Assembly: GCF_000003815.2 (NCBI RefSeq)
Contig: NC_049980.1
Location: 25,438,272 to 25,502,271, forward strand
Length of the DNA stretch: 64,000 bases
Reading direction: 5' to 3'
Origin: Branchiostoma floridae
Lineage: Eukaryota; Chordata; Leptocardii; Amphioxiformes; Branchiostomatidae
The translations under genes were made by a program, and so were the position numbers. Numbering within the stretch: position 1 is the first letter of the stretch; every line of letters begins with the position of its first letter. The notes under the pieces were generated by a model that did not search any database, was not told the origin of the DNA, and saw only the letters and a list, made by a program, of their open reading frames with translations. Positions 23,546-37,300 of the stretch are shown here, in pieces.

Positions 23546-24019
23546 CTGTGTACCTAAACCACCTTTGAAAATTACACATAATTGACCATGATTGTATAAG
23601 TACAGGTACAGGTACAGGTACAGGTCAAGTACTGTAACTGTACCTAATATTTGATTAGGCCACACCAATTTTATTTGTTGTTTTCCGATATGAAAAAAAA
23701 ATACTTTTCAAATTGATGACCACTCCTCGTTTTGACAATATTTCACTGCCTCGCCTTTCTCAAATTAACTATGGGCCTCAAAGTCCAGTAGCTGTGCGTT
23801 CCTATTTTGGACGGTATGTTTATCATTTTTCTTCAAACTTTGGACTACCAGGGACCCTCTAAATGTTGAAAGTTTAGATTTTCCTGTCCAATCTCTCCTA
23901 CCCCCGACTTTTTGAAAAGTTTTTTTATTTTCAATTTTTTTTGATCGGCCAACCCAACTTTTTTCCGAAAAAAAATCCCAGAAACAACAAATAAAATTGG
24001 TGTGGGCTTAGGTACACAG
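23546..24019. mobile_element. Inverted-repeat element enclosing a GTACAG microsatellite
   Basis: CTGTGTACCTAA at 23546-23557 is inverted exactly at 24008-24019. Inside, CCACACCAATTTTATTTGTT near 23658-23680 is answered by an inverted AACAAATAAAATTGGTGTGG just before the right end. A run of about four GTACAG units (23600-23625) sits near the left end. Confidence 0.55.
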
Positions 24020-24218
24020 CAGTGACAGCACTATCTAAAATGATTTGCATTTGGTAGCATGCAATATAAGCAGGTAAATTTTGAACACTAGCAAAAGTTA
24101 ATTGGTAAAGTCATAAAAACTTCAACCCACACATGATGAAGGATGACGATAAAGGATCCGTCCATTATTCCAATAACTTAACTTGAGACAGTGTCTAACG
24201 AAAGTCCATGATCTTGAC

Positions 24219-24266
24219 TGGCTTCGAAGTTAGAGATGATCGTAAATGGCTTCGAAGTTAGAGATA
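24219..24266 (+). repeat. Short tandem repeat, 19-base core twice
   Basis: TGGCTTCGAAGTTAGAGAT occurs at about 24219-24237 and again at 24248-24266, about 29 bases apart. Confidence 0.6.
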
Positions 24267-25021
24267 GGGAAGCTGATATTTAAGGCGAGGTAATTATTAT
24301 AGACCCATACCTGACACATGAGACCTAGTTACAATAGCACATGTGTATGGCCTGATGGATCATGCATTCTGGGAATAAGGCAGGAAGTCAGTTAAGTGTT
24401 TGTGTGGGCTGCTTAGGGGATGATGGCTTTGATATTTGTCTCTTTGAAAATCTTCGGTTATCTGTTTTCTAAAATTGATCCTTTCATCTCCAGAAGTTAC
24501 TTATCTGAGTGAGATATAGTATGACATCATCTGATGGACAAAATCAGGCCAAAGTAGTCTTGGATCTCCATAAGTATTATATAGCTAGACTTTCCTCTTT
24601 CTGACACCTCATGGCATTTCAGTACCAAGGCAAGCACCCACTCTTACCATGGGCAGGCAGTGATCCAGGGTGACATTTCAAGAGCTATTTGTTGACATCT
24701 CTAGATACAAGACATGGAGATATTTATCCCTCACTTTGGCACAGGCCAATCATAAAGACTGTTTTAATTGGCCCCAAGCCTGGGAGGGTTAAATATACCC
24801 TTAGTATACATGTACCTGAAACAAGTACCTTTTGAAAAAAGATAGCATTTGAGCAACTCTGTTGTGATGAAAATTATTGACATTTCTGAAGAAACTATTA
24901 GACTTTGAAAAAGAAAAAAATTCCCAAAGCCTCATTTTCAGAGTGTGATCTTCGGTTTGTATGTATTAAATAGATACTTAAAAACAGAAAAGAATTACAT
25001 GTGTAGCAAAAAATACACATA

Positions 25022-25105
25022 CACGGGATTCGAACCTAGTACATATGGCCTTCTCTTTCCAAAGCAGAAGAGTTACACTGCGCTTATCACTGTGGTATGG
25101 ACATA
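25022..25105 (-). repeat. tRNA-like sequence on the minus strand
   Basis: The minus strand has a perfect B box (GGTTCGAATCC) and ends GTATGTG, which can pair with TCCATAC at the other end as a 7-bp acceptor-like stem with one mismatch. The D and anticodon arms do not fold into a standard tRNA, so a tRNA pseudogene or SINE head is likeliest. Confidence 0.35.
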
Positions 25106-26111
25106 TATTCCTTGTTGTGTGGTGATTTTTAGGTCATGTAGTCCATGTCACTGTAATGTTAAAGGACAAACATATTTTACCACAAACACAGTACTGCATC
25201 ATAAGTTTTATGTTCATCTAAAAGGTTCAATGTAATGGTGTTACTTGACTTCAGTAAGTACAAGTCTTGCTATGAGCTTGTTATAAAAGCACTTACTTTT
25301 TTATTCACCCTCGTACATTTACATCTTGTATGATACCTGGGCTATATGTAATCAAACATATCTACAAGTAAATGCTGTGTATTTTTGGCCTTTGGTGCTC
25401 GTATACACTGACTGGTTCCTAACAAATTTATTCCTGCCAATAGTACAAAACAATTCTTACTCAGAGGAACATCCCATCAGTTGCCTTGGCTTTCTTAGTT
25501 AAATTGCATTATTACATTTTCGCCTTCATAACTTTATGCCAAAAATAAGCTTACCAATTTCAATTTGCTTTACAAAATCTGGCTGAAATGCCAGCTTTTT
25601 TCAAAAGCACCTGTTATAATTCAATATGGTAACAGGTGCAGTTTCAATAGGTGACTCTATCATAAGCTGCATGATGTGCAATACCCGTGTAAATGCTAGG
25701 TGGCACTTTTGAAAAGGAGCATCATGGGCAAATGAAACAGTGGCACGTGGAGCGAGATGGCATTTGCATTTTGAACGCTCCAGTTGCTTGGAAACAATGA
25801 CATTTCTTTTATGCTCATGTAGGTTATACATTGGCTTCCAAGGGTATTTTCATGATTTGCCACGAAATTGAATTTCATTCATGGTTTAAAAACTCATTTC
25901 AAGGGCAAACTAATGGCATTGACTCAAATATTGAAGTTATTACGTGGTTTGTTGATGGTTTCGTTTTGTTTGCTCTTTTTATATAATAGAAGCTTTTCTG
26001 TTTTGAGTCCCTCACTGGACGAATCCCTGATATGTGTCTGTTTGAGTTTCCAGATACTTGTGGTCAGCATAATTTAAGAACCCACAAAATGTATAGATAG
26101 ATTGTGATGAT

Positions 26112-26294
26112 ACATTTGGTTACTCTCCAATCAGAGGTTAGACTCCCACTGTTTTTGACATTTTTATGCATATTTATCAGGCTTTCTATTTTGTACCGTT
26201 TCGAGACATTAAGAAACGGTACATAATAGAAAACCTGATAAAAACGCCTGAAACATCAGAGCCTAACCTCTGCTTGGAGAGTAACACGTGGCAT
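26112..26294. mobile_element. MITE with TACTCTCCAA termini and degenerate 9-bp target duplication
   Basis: The element 26121-26283 starts TACTCTCCAATCAGAGGTTA and ends TAACCTCTGCTTGGAGAGTA. A second inner inverted repeat (ATCAGGCTTTCTATTTTGTA and its complement) flanks the centre. The 9-base flanks ACATTTGGT and ACACGTGGC agree at 6 of 9 positions, as an aged target duplication would. Same family as 47256-47412. Confidence 0.7.
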
Positions 26295-27199
26295 GTGGTG
26301 AGTAGGTCTTGGGAAGGGAAAGGTCAAGGTCGGATATGAGCCACCTGGTGGCCGACCTTGTTAGACGACCTGTAGTCGAGCTGAAGGAAAGGGGTGACTT
26401 TCAACTTCTGCAGGCAGTTTCCAGATGACCCGATGGCAAATGTTGATGTACCAATGGTATTGCAAAAACATGTGCAGGTTAGATTTGTTGCTGTACTAAT
26501 GGTGAATCAATTAGATCTACTTTCTCCTATCCAATACTCCAGTATCAGGCCCAGGGCTGAGGCTTTTTTCTCTCCCATTAATTATTTGGGAGCCCATGTT
26601 GTTTGTCATTTGAAGCTCAGGAAAATACATTTTAATAGTGTTATTAAGTACAGTTTTTTTGAAGGACAGATTTTTTCCCCATCCTAACAAGCAAATTTCT
26701 ATCCTGAGATGAGGGATGAGTCTTTGCAAGCCTTTTTCATAGGTTACCAGTCTCCAGTCCTGTAATAGGTCCCTAGGACCTAGAGTATCAGTGAAGTGCC
26801 AGATGTTTTTCAAGCATGAGGTGATAGGCCAAGGTAGATCAAAGAAAACTGCTGTGGTGTCTGAGTACAGCCATCTGATATAATGTCTGGAAACTGATCC
26901 TAGATTCTGGGATTGACAGTTACCATTATTCTTGAGAGCAGGCTCTTCAGATTTCCCCTGAAACTGATACCTGTGAGGATCGGAATTTAGGCCACAGGTA
27001 GTGATGTGTTTACAGGATGGACCTTGACTGGACCAACAGGCACAAAGTCCACTGCAAATATTTACCCAAGGGGCAGTGCCCCAGGAGAGGTTTTACCCCA
27101 GCATGGTGGAAATGACCCAGTTTTCAGCCAGTCTTTGAACAGGCAGGAAGGGCAGAACCATTGCTGTGAGTTTGTTTGATAGCAGGGAGGCGCGTAAGG

Positions 27200-28982
27200 T
27201 TCAGAGGCAGCGTTCCCGCCAGGTTCTTGAAAGTATGCGTCCAAATATTTCTGAGGGGGGTATTGAGCGCCGGAGGCGCGAGACGAGCGCCGCAGGCGCT
27301 CGCATTCTAGGGGGGTCCGGGGGCATGCTCCCCCGGGAAAATTTGGATTTTCAAACCCTCTAAAACACAATTTCCCGCAATTTGAGAGGAAAATCATGCG
27401 CTTGAGATTGGATGTCGGTTGCCTCTTTTACTCCCGTAATTCAGTAATCGACAACCGCCCTCTCTCAAAAAATACACCATAGCACGGGGAATCAGCCGTC
27501 AGTGATCTGGCCCGGGTATAATTTCTCCAGACACGAAAATTTTTGGAATTTTTATGCTTCGCAACAGGGCTCTAGCCAGTTCGTCAGCCCATGGAAAAAT
27601 TCTGCCAATTTCTTCCGTCATTGAATAAAAAAATGTCGACCTCGTGCGATCGATGTTGCACCCTCCCTCATCAAATAGTTTTCCGAGACGATAAAATAAC
27701 GACGACATCACACTCACGAATCGGTGGGGTTTTACAAGGCCGTGCCGTCATTTTCCACGAGCGTGCGTTTGTTTCCTGCGACCTCAGGTAACCCCGTTTT
27801 CGGCGTGAAATCTTTGGCTGGATTTATTTTTAAATAGACCAAGAACGTTTTACATTACTCGAAGGAGGACGATCTGTTGCCTCTTTGGCAGTGATCAGTG
27901 CCGGGGTAGCCTTGAACTAGTAGCCAGAAAGACGTTCCAACGTGCTGGGCGCTGCGATCGACGGTCCGTCTTGGGAGGGGGGGGCGTGCCGCGCCATGTG
28001 CCACGGAGGCCAACGCCAGTGCACAGCCGACTCGATCGACGCTTGACAACAATATTGCGGCCCCTTTTCTGCCACAAATTTTGTCTTTTTGAAACAAAAG
28101 AAATTTTGAAATAAGAAATAAAGTGTATAGTTTTGGATTCTTCACTTATTTACCGCGCACCGCTTGGATAAATGGGGAAACTTTAATAGTAAATTGTTAG
28201 CAGCTAGGGAAGAAACTTACTTGCCAGACGACACGGGCGCCTACCAATATCACAAAACAACGTCACGTGCGCTAATACTCGGTAACTTTTGTATTTTCTC
28301 CGGTGACCAATGACAGAGTACATCATTACATTTATCAAACGCTGATTGGTTATTAAGATGATTGGATTTGGACCTGGTGGCCAATCTAGACTGCTTGGCG
28401 CCGGCGGCTTGTTGTCAAAGAAACCGACTGCCAATCAACTGCCCACAGCGGGAGAACTTTTGTTGAGATGTGCAACACTCGCGCAGAACAGTTTGTTTGT
28501 TCAATACTAGTATTAACCACAAATCTTTAACAAATACATGAAAATGAGGACAAGTAAGTATCATGTTAAAATCAGAATATAAAATCTGCATAAGATTTCT
28601 TCCAGTGTTACAGAATGCTGGCTGTCAGATGTAACGTTATTTCACGGACTACAAATAATTATATTGCGCAACGGACAGCTCAGACTGGCGGTGGCTGGGT
28701 GTGTCGCACATGGGTCCGCTAGTTGTAAAACGTGCCGCGCTCCGTCCCATGGGATGACCGGAAAGTGAACAATTTGAAGTATAAATTGTAAAGGTAGGAT
28801 TCCTTCTTATAAAGACAGATTTTTAAAAAGATTCCAGATACATTTTGTACACTGGTGGTTCAGGTCAGCCTTTCTTACAGATTTTTTTATGGACGCATTC
28901 AGCCGAGCTGGGTGCGTCTTTCCAGAAAAAAATGCGTCCAAAGACGTAAAGACGTATGCCTGGCGGGAACGCTGTTCAGAGG
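27200..28982. mobile_element. Non-autonomous hAT-like element with intact 8-bp target duplication
   Basis: The element 27208-28974 starts CAGCGTTCCCGCCAGG and ends with its exact complement, and is flanked by TTCAGAGG at 27200-27207 and again at 28975-28982. An 8-bp duplication and CAG..CTG ends are typical of hAT transposons. At 1,767 bp it has no open frame long enough for a transposase. It includes a GCGCC-rich, G-tract-rich left part and CpG-rich middle unlike the AT-rich surroundings. The perfect duplication suggests a fairly recent insertion. Confidence 0.88.
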
Positions 28983-30241
28983 TGAGGAAATGTATTTCTG
29001 GCAACTGTGAATGATTTTGATTGTGTGCTGTGACCTGCTGTGACTCCTGTGCTGCTAGAAACCGGTTGATCTTGTGAGATAAGTCACTATTGGGGCAGGG
29101 CCGCAGGGGTAAACATGTGTTTTGTCAGTAACCTGACAAAAGGTAAACCTCCTGTTATCATGAACTTTTTCACTCAAAGGAAGACTCAGTATTGTGCTAC
29201 AGAATGATTATTTCCTTAGGTCACCTTCATTTTCCATGTATAGAGAAAGGTCTACTGTTCTCTTCACTATGATTACTAAATCTCAAATTGCCTATAGAAT
29301 TAAATTGTTTTTCACCTACATCCTTGTAATTTTGTAAGAATGGGCAAGAGAAAAATGTGTTACCGATTTCTCTCTTTCCAATTTTGGGTAACCCTGGAAG
29401 CTGTCTACAATGCTGATTAATCATGCATTTGTCTGCTTTTGACTGTAGAAGAAAGGATCACAACGTTAGTTTGGATGTTGTAGTCAAGAAGGCGTCAGAA
29501 GGATGACGGCTGAGACAGAACAATTTATAGGTTTCAACATTTTATTCTTCATCAGAACCTTTGTTTGGATGGTAGATACAGATGCATTTTAGTAGTGGTC
29601 AGTTTGGTGTGTTTGACCCTGTCTTGGTTGACCAGTTCACAAAGACCATTTAGACGTATTGTTTAGCACAGGTGAATGGATGCACTGAGCAAACACTCCA
29701 CTCAGCTAAACCCTGACCAACAAATGCAAATGCAATCCCTCAAGTGGTCTTAGAATTGTTATCGTCATATATTAGGTTTGAATTATGATAATGTCAAGTT
29801 GCTTTGTGGAAGAAAGATAAGGATATATTATTGATTATTTCATTGATGAGATTTCTTGAAAGTGTGCCATGGGAGATCATCAGCTTTGAGAGTACATTGT
29901 GACCAAACAAACGGTTGTGTACTTTGTATAAGAAAGGGTCAGGTTTGTTTGCAGTTGCTGGGTAGGGTACAGGTGCAGGGAAGGGAGGGTTCATTCATTC
30001 ATCAGTTAGGGGGTGTATCACTCAGAAACACCAGATGTTTTTAGATCTTTGATGACAGAACAAAAGGCTGCAAAGCTTGGTTCAAGACACTGTATTTGAT
30101 TGGAAATACTTACAACAATAGTATGACATTACCTACATGTACATTTTCGTATAGCCACAGATAGCATGGATCTACTGATTGGAATTGATTCCAAAAATAA
30201 CTCTTCAAGCATCCAAATCAGTTGTTGGCTATGGTCATGAC

Positions 30242-30274
30242 TAGCCTGATTAAATCTCGCTTATAGCAGCCCAC
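30242..30274 (+). repeat. Dispersed repeat, copy 1
   Basis: TAGCCTGATTAAATCTCGC followed by TTATAGCAGCCC is repeated exactly at 33975-34005, and then both copies go on with similar CC(A/G)CC..ACA sequence. Confidence 0.6.
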
Positions 30275-33200
30275 CCAACACCCATTATCTATACACGTGT
30301 AAAGGTTGTTGACACTGAAGACAGGGCTTGCAACAGATGAGGTCAGTACATAAATCCTTGCACCCTGCTGAACTTGTGTGAGTATCTGGGCCATGGTGCC
30401 TCCCTCCCTCCACCAAAATGGAAGAGCCGACCTAGATGGAGATGACAGTCAGTCCATTGACCCCTGCAGAACAAGTGTGTCTCCCCCACATGATGGATGA
30501 GGCCTCATGCTGATTCAGATCAGGTGGGGGGTGGGGAGTCTGGGCTGAACCAAATACATCACTGGTTGAAGCATAGCACTTAAGCAGGTGCTATTATTTT
30601 GTATTAAAATACTTGTAGTGGTTTCATGTTCTTGGTTTTCCCTGTGACCTCGATCATGAAATCATTTATACCTGTACCCTGTCAATCTGTCTCTGCTCTT
30701 TTCCTCAGTAAAAATTTTACTAAAATCAAGGTTGATAAAAGCTCCTTGGTAAAATGTCATAAAAAGAACATTCAGTGCATTTGTTGAATAGATAATGATA
30801 ATAAGCAGGAAATGTCATGGTTTCTGCTGCATAAATTATGGGAATGGTTTCATAAAACATACTGTTAGTCTGACCTCTTTCTCATTAGTTACTGCTGACC
30901 CAAAGGGTTGGATCCCTCATTAGCACAGTGGTCTCAGACAATCAAATAAACAGCTAAATTATATACTCTATATACTTATTATAGTACAACTTGATGCTGA
31001 AACTATTTGATTTATGTTTCTGTCAATCTCTCATTTTTTTATGAAGGAGATTAAAGTTTTTGCTGTCATAGTTGTGTTTCATGCACTATTTTGAAGATCA
31101 TGAATGTTTGTCCCACATTGTCCTGACCCAGCACCATTGACAAGGTCACCACCTTTTCCTGGTGGTTATTCATATAATTAGCTCTCCTGGCGTCCTCTGG
31201 AAGGGCTGATATCAACTCTGGTTAGGATCCAGCTCCCACCTTATCGATCCTGCCTACCAGAGGGGATTACAATTTACTGGGCTGAAGTCCTGCTTATTTC
31301 TCTGGACCTCTGTCAGGTTGACTGATGGAGGGATTCCTCTGTAGGCTTGACCCAGTCACTTCCACTTATCTCTGCACACTGTATCCTAGTGAAGATTGGT
31401 ATTTAATATTGGGATGCACCATTGTTATTCATAGTATGAGAGGATGTAGATTATGGTGAAGAATACATCTATGTATCTATGACACTGTGAACCTTTTTTT
31501 GTCCAGCTTGAATCCATAACCTTTTATGATTTGGATGATGATTTTCGTAAGGACCTTAGATATTGTATATTTATGGAAAAAATTGCTTTGGGCCAAGTTG
31601 CATTTATTATCATAATGTTCCAAAAAATGATCAATACTCAGTTATCATTCACAGCAGGTATGCAGATGAGATCCTGATTTATCAATGTCAGAACTTGCTA
31701 ACACATGAAACTTTGAGTTGCTTCTGCAAGTGAATGTGTGCAAAGCAAGTCTGTAAAAGGACATTATGAGGTCTGTGTGACTCAAGGGCTGAAAAAGAAT
31801 TTCAGAATATCATTTGAGGTCTAATGCTAATTCACCTTAAATTATCCACAGGGTAACCTATATCCATTCTTTCCATTGTTTTTAAAAAATGGTATTTTGG
31901 GATATCTGTTTATTCAGCCTCCGTCCCTCTTTACTCAGGGAAATAATGACTCACGCACACACGTACACAGAACAATGCTTATTGACTTCAGTTCCTACAT
32001 CCATACTCCTCTTCTCTACACATGCGTACTAAACAGTGGCGGGAGATCTAACAATTTCTAGTTGATATTTTGAAGCTTGGCTCTCATGATTGATGCTACA
32101 TGCATGTTTTAAGTACATGTACTGGTAAAAGTAGGAGAGGAGCCCCTGTGAATTATGTGATACTTACATCAGGATGAGCCATGGCGCCAGACAGCTTAGT
32201 ACAGATTGCCAGTCTCCATGATGGCAGGTACCCTGTGTGCTGTAACAGCACTTTAAGTAATGTGTATAAGTATCCCAAGATTTATTACTGTTAGTGTTAA
32301 AGACATCATCTGATCATCATTGGCAAGAAACAGCCTGGTTGGAATGTGTATATGCATCCATATCTGGGCAGACCAGCTCAAGATCATTACCGCTGCGTGG
32401 TGGAGGCTATAAAACTTGCAAAATACAAAATTGGTTGTGTTATTTAGATGAAACTTTTATATTTTGCTGTGACAGTAATGATAAACATCCCCCTTCACAA
32501 TGGTACACTCCCAGTCCTCAGTCCCTACCTGATCATTGGTTGAGTCAGCCCTGACCTATTTCCCATGCCTGCCAGATCATCTATAAATATTTCTTTTGAT
32601 CAGTAGGCCAAGGCTGAATTTTAATGAGGTACTTTGGCATATCAAGATAGTAAGGGGTGTACTCAGTAAAGTACATGGCTCAGTGGCGAGCCTTTCTCAG
32701 GTTTCATAATCACATTGTGAAAGGTCAACTAACACCCACCTGTTAATAGCTCCATTCAGCTCATTCTGAGCACATAGGTGTGGCCTTGGAAGGGTGACAT
32801 TCAAGTAATCTCACATAAGTCTTATATCTCCAGCTTGTGGGTGGGAAAGCATAGGTTAAAACTTGGGGAAATTCTGGCAAGTTAAGGGAAATACCATAAA
32901 TGTCTTGTTAATAGACACAGCAAGAAACGAAGATGGATTGTAAGGGCCATGTGATGGTGCCAGTGCTAATGGTGTTCTAGTCATCAGGTACACGTACAAG
33001 ATATTATAGACAGTTTTGTGTACCTTCTGAAGCTCTTGTTTTGTCGATACCCCTTTAGAACAGAGGGTTGAACTTGATGTGTTTTGCTTTTTCATGTTGC
33101 AATTACCTGGACAATTCATTAGTGCCTATGATGAAGAGGGATTAATTACATGTATAATAAATGGGTTTGTACCATTTGAAGAACATGATGTACTAGCATC

Positions 33201-33974
33201 ATTATCATTATCTATAAATGATATACAGAATGCATGGTTTTCATCATCAGAACTTTGGAGTTGCAGTCTCAATAGAATTGGTTTTGGGTACTCCCTCCTC
33301 CCATAACAGTATATCACTTGTCACTTAACTGTGCATTAAAATTTAGATTGAGGAGCAGATATTGAGGCTGTGGGCTTTGGCAGATCTGTAGGGGCAGTTT
33401 ACTCCAGTACCAATCAATGGACATGTAGGTCGAAGCCATAAATCTCTCCAGCCTGTCATGTAAGTCCTTACATTGCACATTCCACCTTGCTAGCCATTTT
33501 CATGGCCTTGTGGTATGATGAATTGGAAAGAAAGGTGCCCTAACATACCTGCAGAGGTGTGAAGACAAATGTCAAAGCTCGGAAGCCAGAGAACTTGAAA
33601 TACCTGAATGAACTGATGTTCAGTTACAACATCTTTTCCAATCTCGATAGCATCTTTCTCAATCTTGTATGACTGGAAAAGGAAGGAAGTGCTTTGCCGG
33701 GGATCTGTGTGGTCACAAATCATCTGTCAGTTGCCTGCAGGTGAAAAATTCGTAGATAAATCACACTGGCGCTCTGCATGGATAGGTGATGCATGATTTA
33801 TCGGGTGCCTGGATGGCTGAAAACATCTTGTAAAGGATGTGTCTGAGTACAGAGGTATGTATTTGTCTTCCTTTGAGTCACGCAGTCTTGCTTTCCACTG
33901 TATTCCCTGGTAATGGTGATGAGGTACGTTGTGTAGATTACCCTCTGGCTGTTACAAGGTGTCATTTGTCACTC

Positions 33975-34005
33975 TAGCCTGATTAAATCTCGCTTATAGC
34001 AGCCC
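33975..34005 (+). repeat. Dispersed repeat, copy 2
   Basis: Direct copy of the repeat at 30242, 3.7 kb away; it continues into a short CCGCCGGCGG palindrome at about 34014-34023. Confidence 0.6.
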
Positions 34006-34365
34006 GCCAAACATCCGCCGGCGGGGAGGGGCCAGTTAGAGCCCTGGACAGCGGAGTTTGTGTTACACAGACTATTGTCACTCAGGCTGTGGTGGTCAAA
34101 GGAGGCATCAGTGGATGGTGCTCAAGTCTTGTGAAATTTCCAGATCAAGAAGTTATTCTGAATTTCAGACACAGAGGCACTTCAAAAGAATCTAGGCCTT
34201 GAGCTAGAGTTATTGCAAAGTATAAGGCTTTTGAGAAAGTAACAGTCCTTCATCCAGTTGGGTAGCCCTGGCTGTATGCTTTTGTTCGCCTCATGAGTAC
34301 CATCCTCTGTAGTGATTGCTGGCTCAATACTTTCACTTGCAGGCTAGCTGTATGTATTCTGTAAA

Positions 34366-34393
34366 TTAAATCAAATCAAATCAAATCGAATCA
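34366..34393 (+). repeat. (ATCAA)n microsatellite
   Basis: About five tandem ATCAA units with one base change. Confidence 0.8.
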
Positions 34394-37300
34394 ACAACCA
34401 TACAGCAAAAGTGAGCATCAGCTTCCTTTTGTCCACATTTTAAGTTTTTAACAGTAATAAATTAATAAATGGTTGGTAGCCATCCCAGATGACAGGACCC
34501 ATACATGTACAACTCTTTGTCATTATCAGGTAGTTTCTGTTCTCAAGGTACTACTGACATTGCATTAGGTAAGGGGGAAAGGTTGGATGTTTGACAGAAG
34601 CAAAAGAATGACATCGCTTGGCCAAGGTGGGAATATTGCTCTCGTAATCTACATGTATTTCTAATACTGTATGGTTTTGTTTTACACCCTGCATGATTCA
34701 AATAATATGGCAAAGCCATGTATGTGTATGTGCTGCATCATCAGCCATTTGAAATGGAAATTTTTGTCAACCAGTTTGATTTATTGGATTCTTTTCAAAC
34801 CATAGTGATTCTCTGTATTTTTAAGTTCTATTCAGACTTTACATCACCATTGTCAACAGTTATTGGTAGAACTTTGAGTTATTTATTAGGAAGACCTGCA
34901 GACAAATGAAACAGCCAGATTGCACAGGTGGCCCAGATAAAGACACAGAATACTTTGATGTTTGGAGCCTTGGTAATTACAAGTCTGGGTATGCAACCCC
35001 AGGATAGTGATTGGATATGTACCAGGCAATATATTCCTGCTATAGGTTAGTTTGTATCCGACATCGGTCAGGTGAACATGTAGGTACATATCAATGGAGG
35101 AAAACCAAATCTACCTCAGGTAAGACTAGCGGCTGCTTGAAGAAAACCAGTAGTAAATGTAGGTATCTGGTAGACTCACATATATGCGTATGATAGAAGG
35201 ACAGCTATAGTAACAGGTAAGGTCAGCTTGTTTTTGATAGTGACAATATCATCATCATTTACTTCAAAACATAGCAGAGTCTAGCTGTTTTGTGAATCTG
35301 GCAGTTCTGCAATGGCAGCACAAGAAACTTGTATTGGGAAATTTTTACATCTCTTTTATGTTAAAGATGTGAAATTTATGTTTTATATTGAAATCTGATT
35401 CAGTGAACTTAGTAGATCTCGTAACTTATGTAAAAAAACTTTGTTTCTTACTTTGACATATATTTTGTTGAGAAAAAAACTGCCTTATAGGGTCACAATA
35501 ACAAAAATCGATTGAAGTTAGTAATTTGGTAATTTTGAAGGTCCACCTAACACGTGAGTACCAAAAGCAATGCAATTGCTATTTGATATAGTCGGTGATT
35601 TCAAAAAGAAAATTCCAATCTGAGATCATGCATAATGTATTTTAATGAGTCATTTCACCTCGATTGCAATAGCTTCCATGACATTTATGTGGGGTGAAGG
35701 GCACTGTCCCGTGAACTTTTCAAATGGCTCCTCCCCTGACCAGGTATATTGTTCGCTATCATGTAATAATTGAGGCGGCATCAGCACTGATAAAGGTTGC
35801 CAGGAGTCTCCTGATGAATTACCAGAGTAGAGCCTGGTCCACAGGGAATTAGACATAAAGGAATGGGAGATGATGTAATGGGGACAACCTGTCAGACCAG
35901 TTCAAGTTGTCAAGATCAGATTAGGACTGTTGTATTCCAGATGGGAAAAATTATGGGCAAAATGTTATATGGTAGGTTTAATATGGCTTAGAGATGGAAG
36001 GTTTAAGTCACTCAGCCACCTCAATATCAATAAGAAGATATCAGATAGCATATGCCCACGTCTCTTGGACACCATGGAATTTGTATTTCTTCTCACAAAC
36101 CTTCTCTGCACAATCAGTGTTGTGTCCTATGGGACTGTGTGATTGCAATGATATCCAGTGATCGTGTTTTGTTCATAATGAAGTATGTACTTAAAGTGAT
36201 ATGACTACCTAGAATTGTTAAGATGATATAGTTGCTGAGAAGAGTCAGCAAAATGCATATCAATAGTAAGTAGAAAAAAAGGTAATGTTGAAAATGCCCC
36301 TTGTATGAACCTGTTGTAATATCTGCCATTATGTAGCCCTTAATTAGTAGGTCCTGGCTATTCAGGCCCTGATCAAATCTGGCCGAACAGCCTGTGTTGA
36401 TTCCGTTATTGCCATTCCCTGCATGAGTCCGTCATGTTTTTGCACGCAATTCCGTGTAACATAAAGGCATGGGCGCTTTTGGCACCTACCTTGCTGGGCA
36501 TGACTGATGAGGCAGACCGTATTCCTTTATTGTCGGGTTGAATCCCAATTGTAATCATACAGGCGCTGGCATGCAATCTCTCTGATAGCCCATCTGTCTT
36601 GTTAAGGTTTTCATGATTTTCATTAGATGATTCAAAATTGATGTTATGATTGGCATTTAGGCTGGCTTTTGAAAAGAGGCAGCATCAAATTGATACGAAG
36701 AAAAGCCCAGCCTGTCAGTTGTACTGCAAGCGAAGTATGTACCGTGTAATGTGGTTTGCGGTCCATTCTATTGTATGCTTCAATACCAAACTGGTGTTTC
36801 CCATCCGAGACCATGTAAGTTACCACATCAGACCACCTTTGCTTCAAAGTACTTGGTACTGTGATTGTGAAGGTAAAATGGTTAGGTGCTTTTTCAGCAG
36901 TTAGTAATGCAATGTAGCTCTGCCACTACTTATGTTTTCAGCCATTATGTTACTCTCTTCGATGATAGATTCTAACATATTCACATAGAAATTTGTAGAA
37001 CTGTACATATGAGAAGGAATTCCCAATGTCATATCTGTAATGACTAACATGCTGCATGCTGTTCTCCTTATTACAAAACTGCTGAGTTGCAAGGAATCAG
37101 TGCAAAAGATATACTGTTTTATCCGAAAATGGTGCAAAGAGGGATGTTTTGTTATGTATCATGGTTTGAATTGGCGAGAGGACTGAGTGTCGAGGATGCT
37201 GCATTTGGTAGATTGAAGACTGTCAGATTGGTCAGAATGGGACAAAACAAATCCCAGATAATTTGAATTTTGGTAGAGATTCTCTATGTGACCGGAGGAT

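Noticed and set aside
25022-25105. Functional tRNA gene on the minus strand
   Set aside because: B box and acceptor-like ends are present, but D and anticodon arms do not fold properly; kept only as a tRNA-like repeat.
27166-27363. Basic ORF rich in Arg within the hAT-like element
   Set aside because: Comes from GCGCC repeat sequence inside the transposon and lacks transposase motifs.
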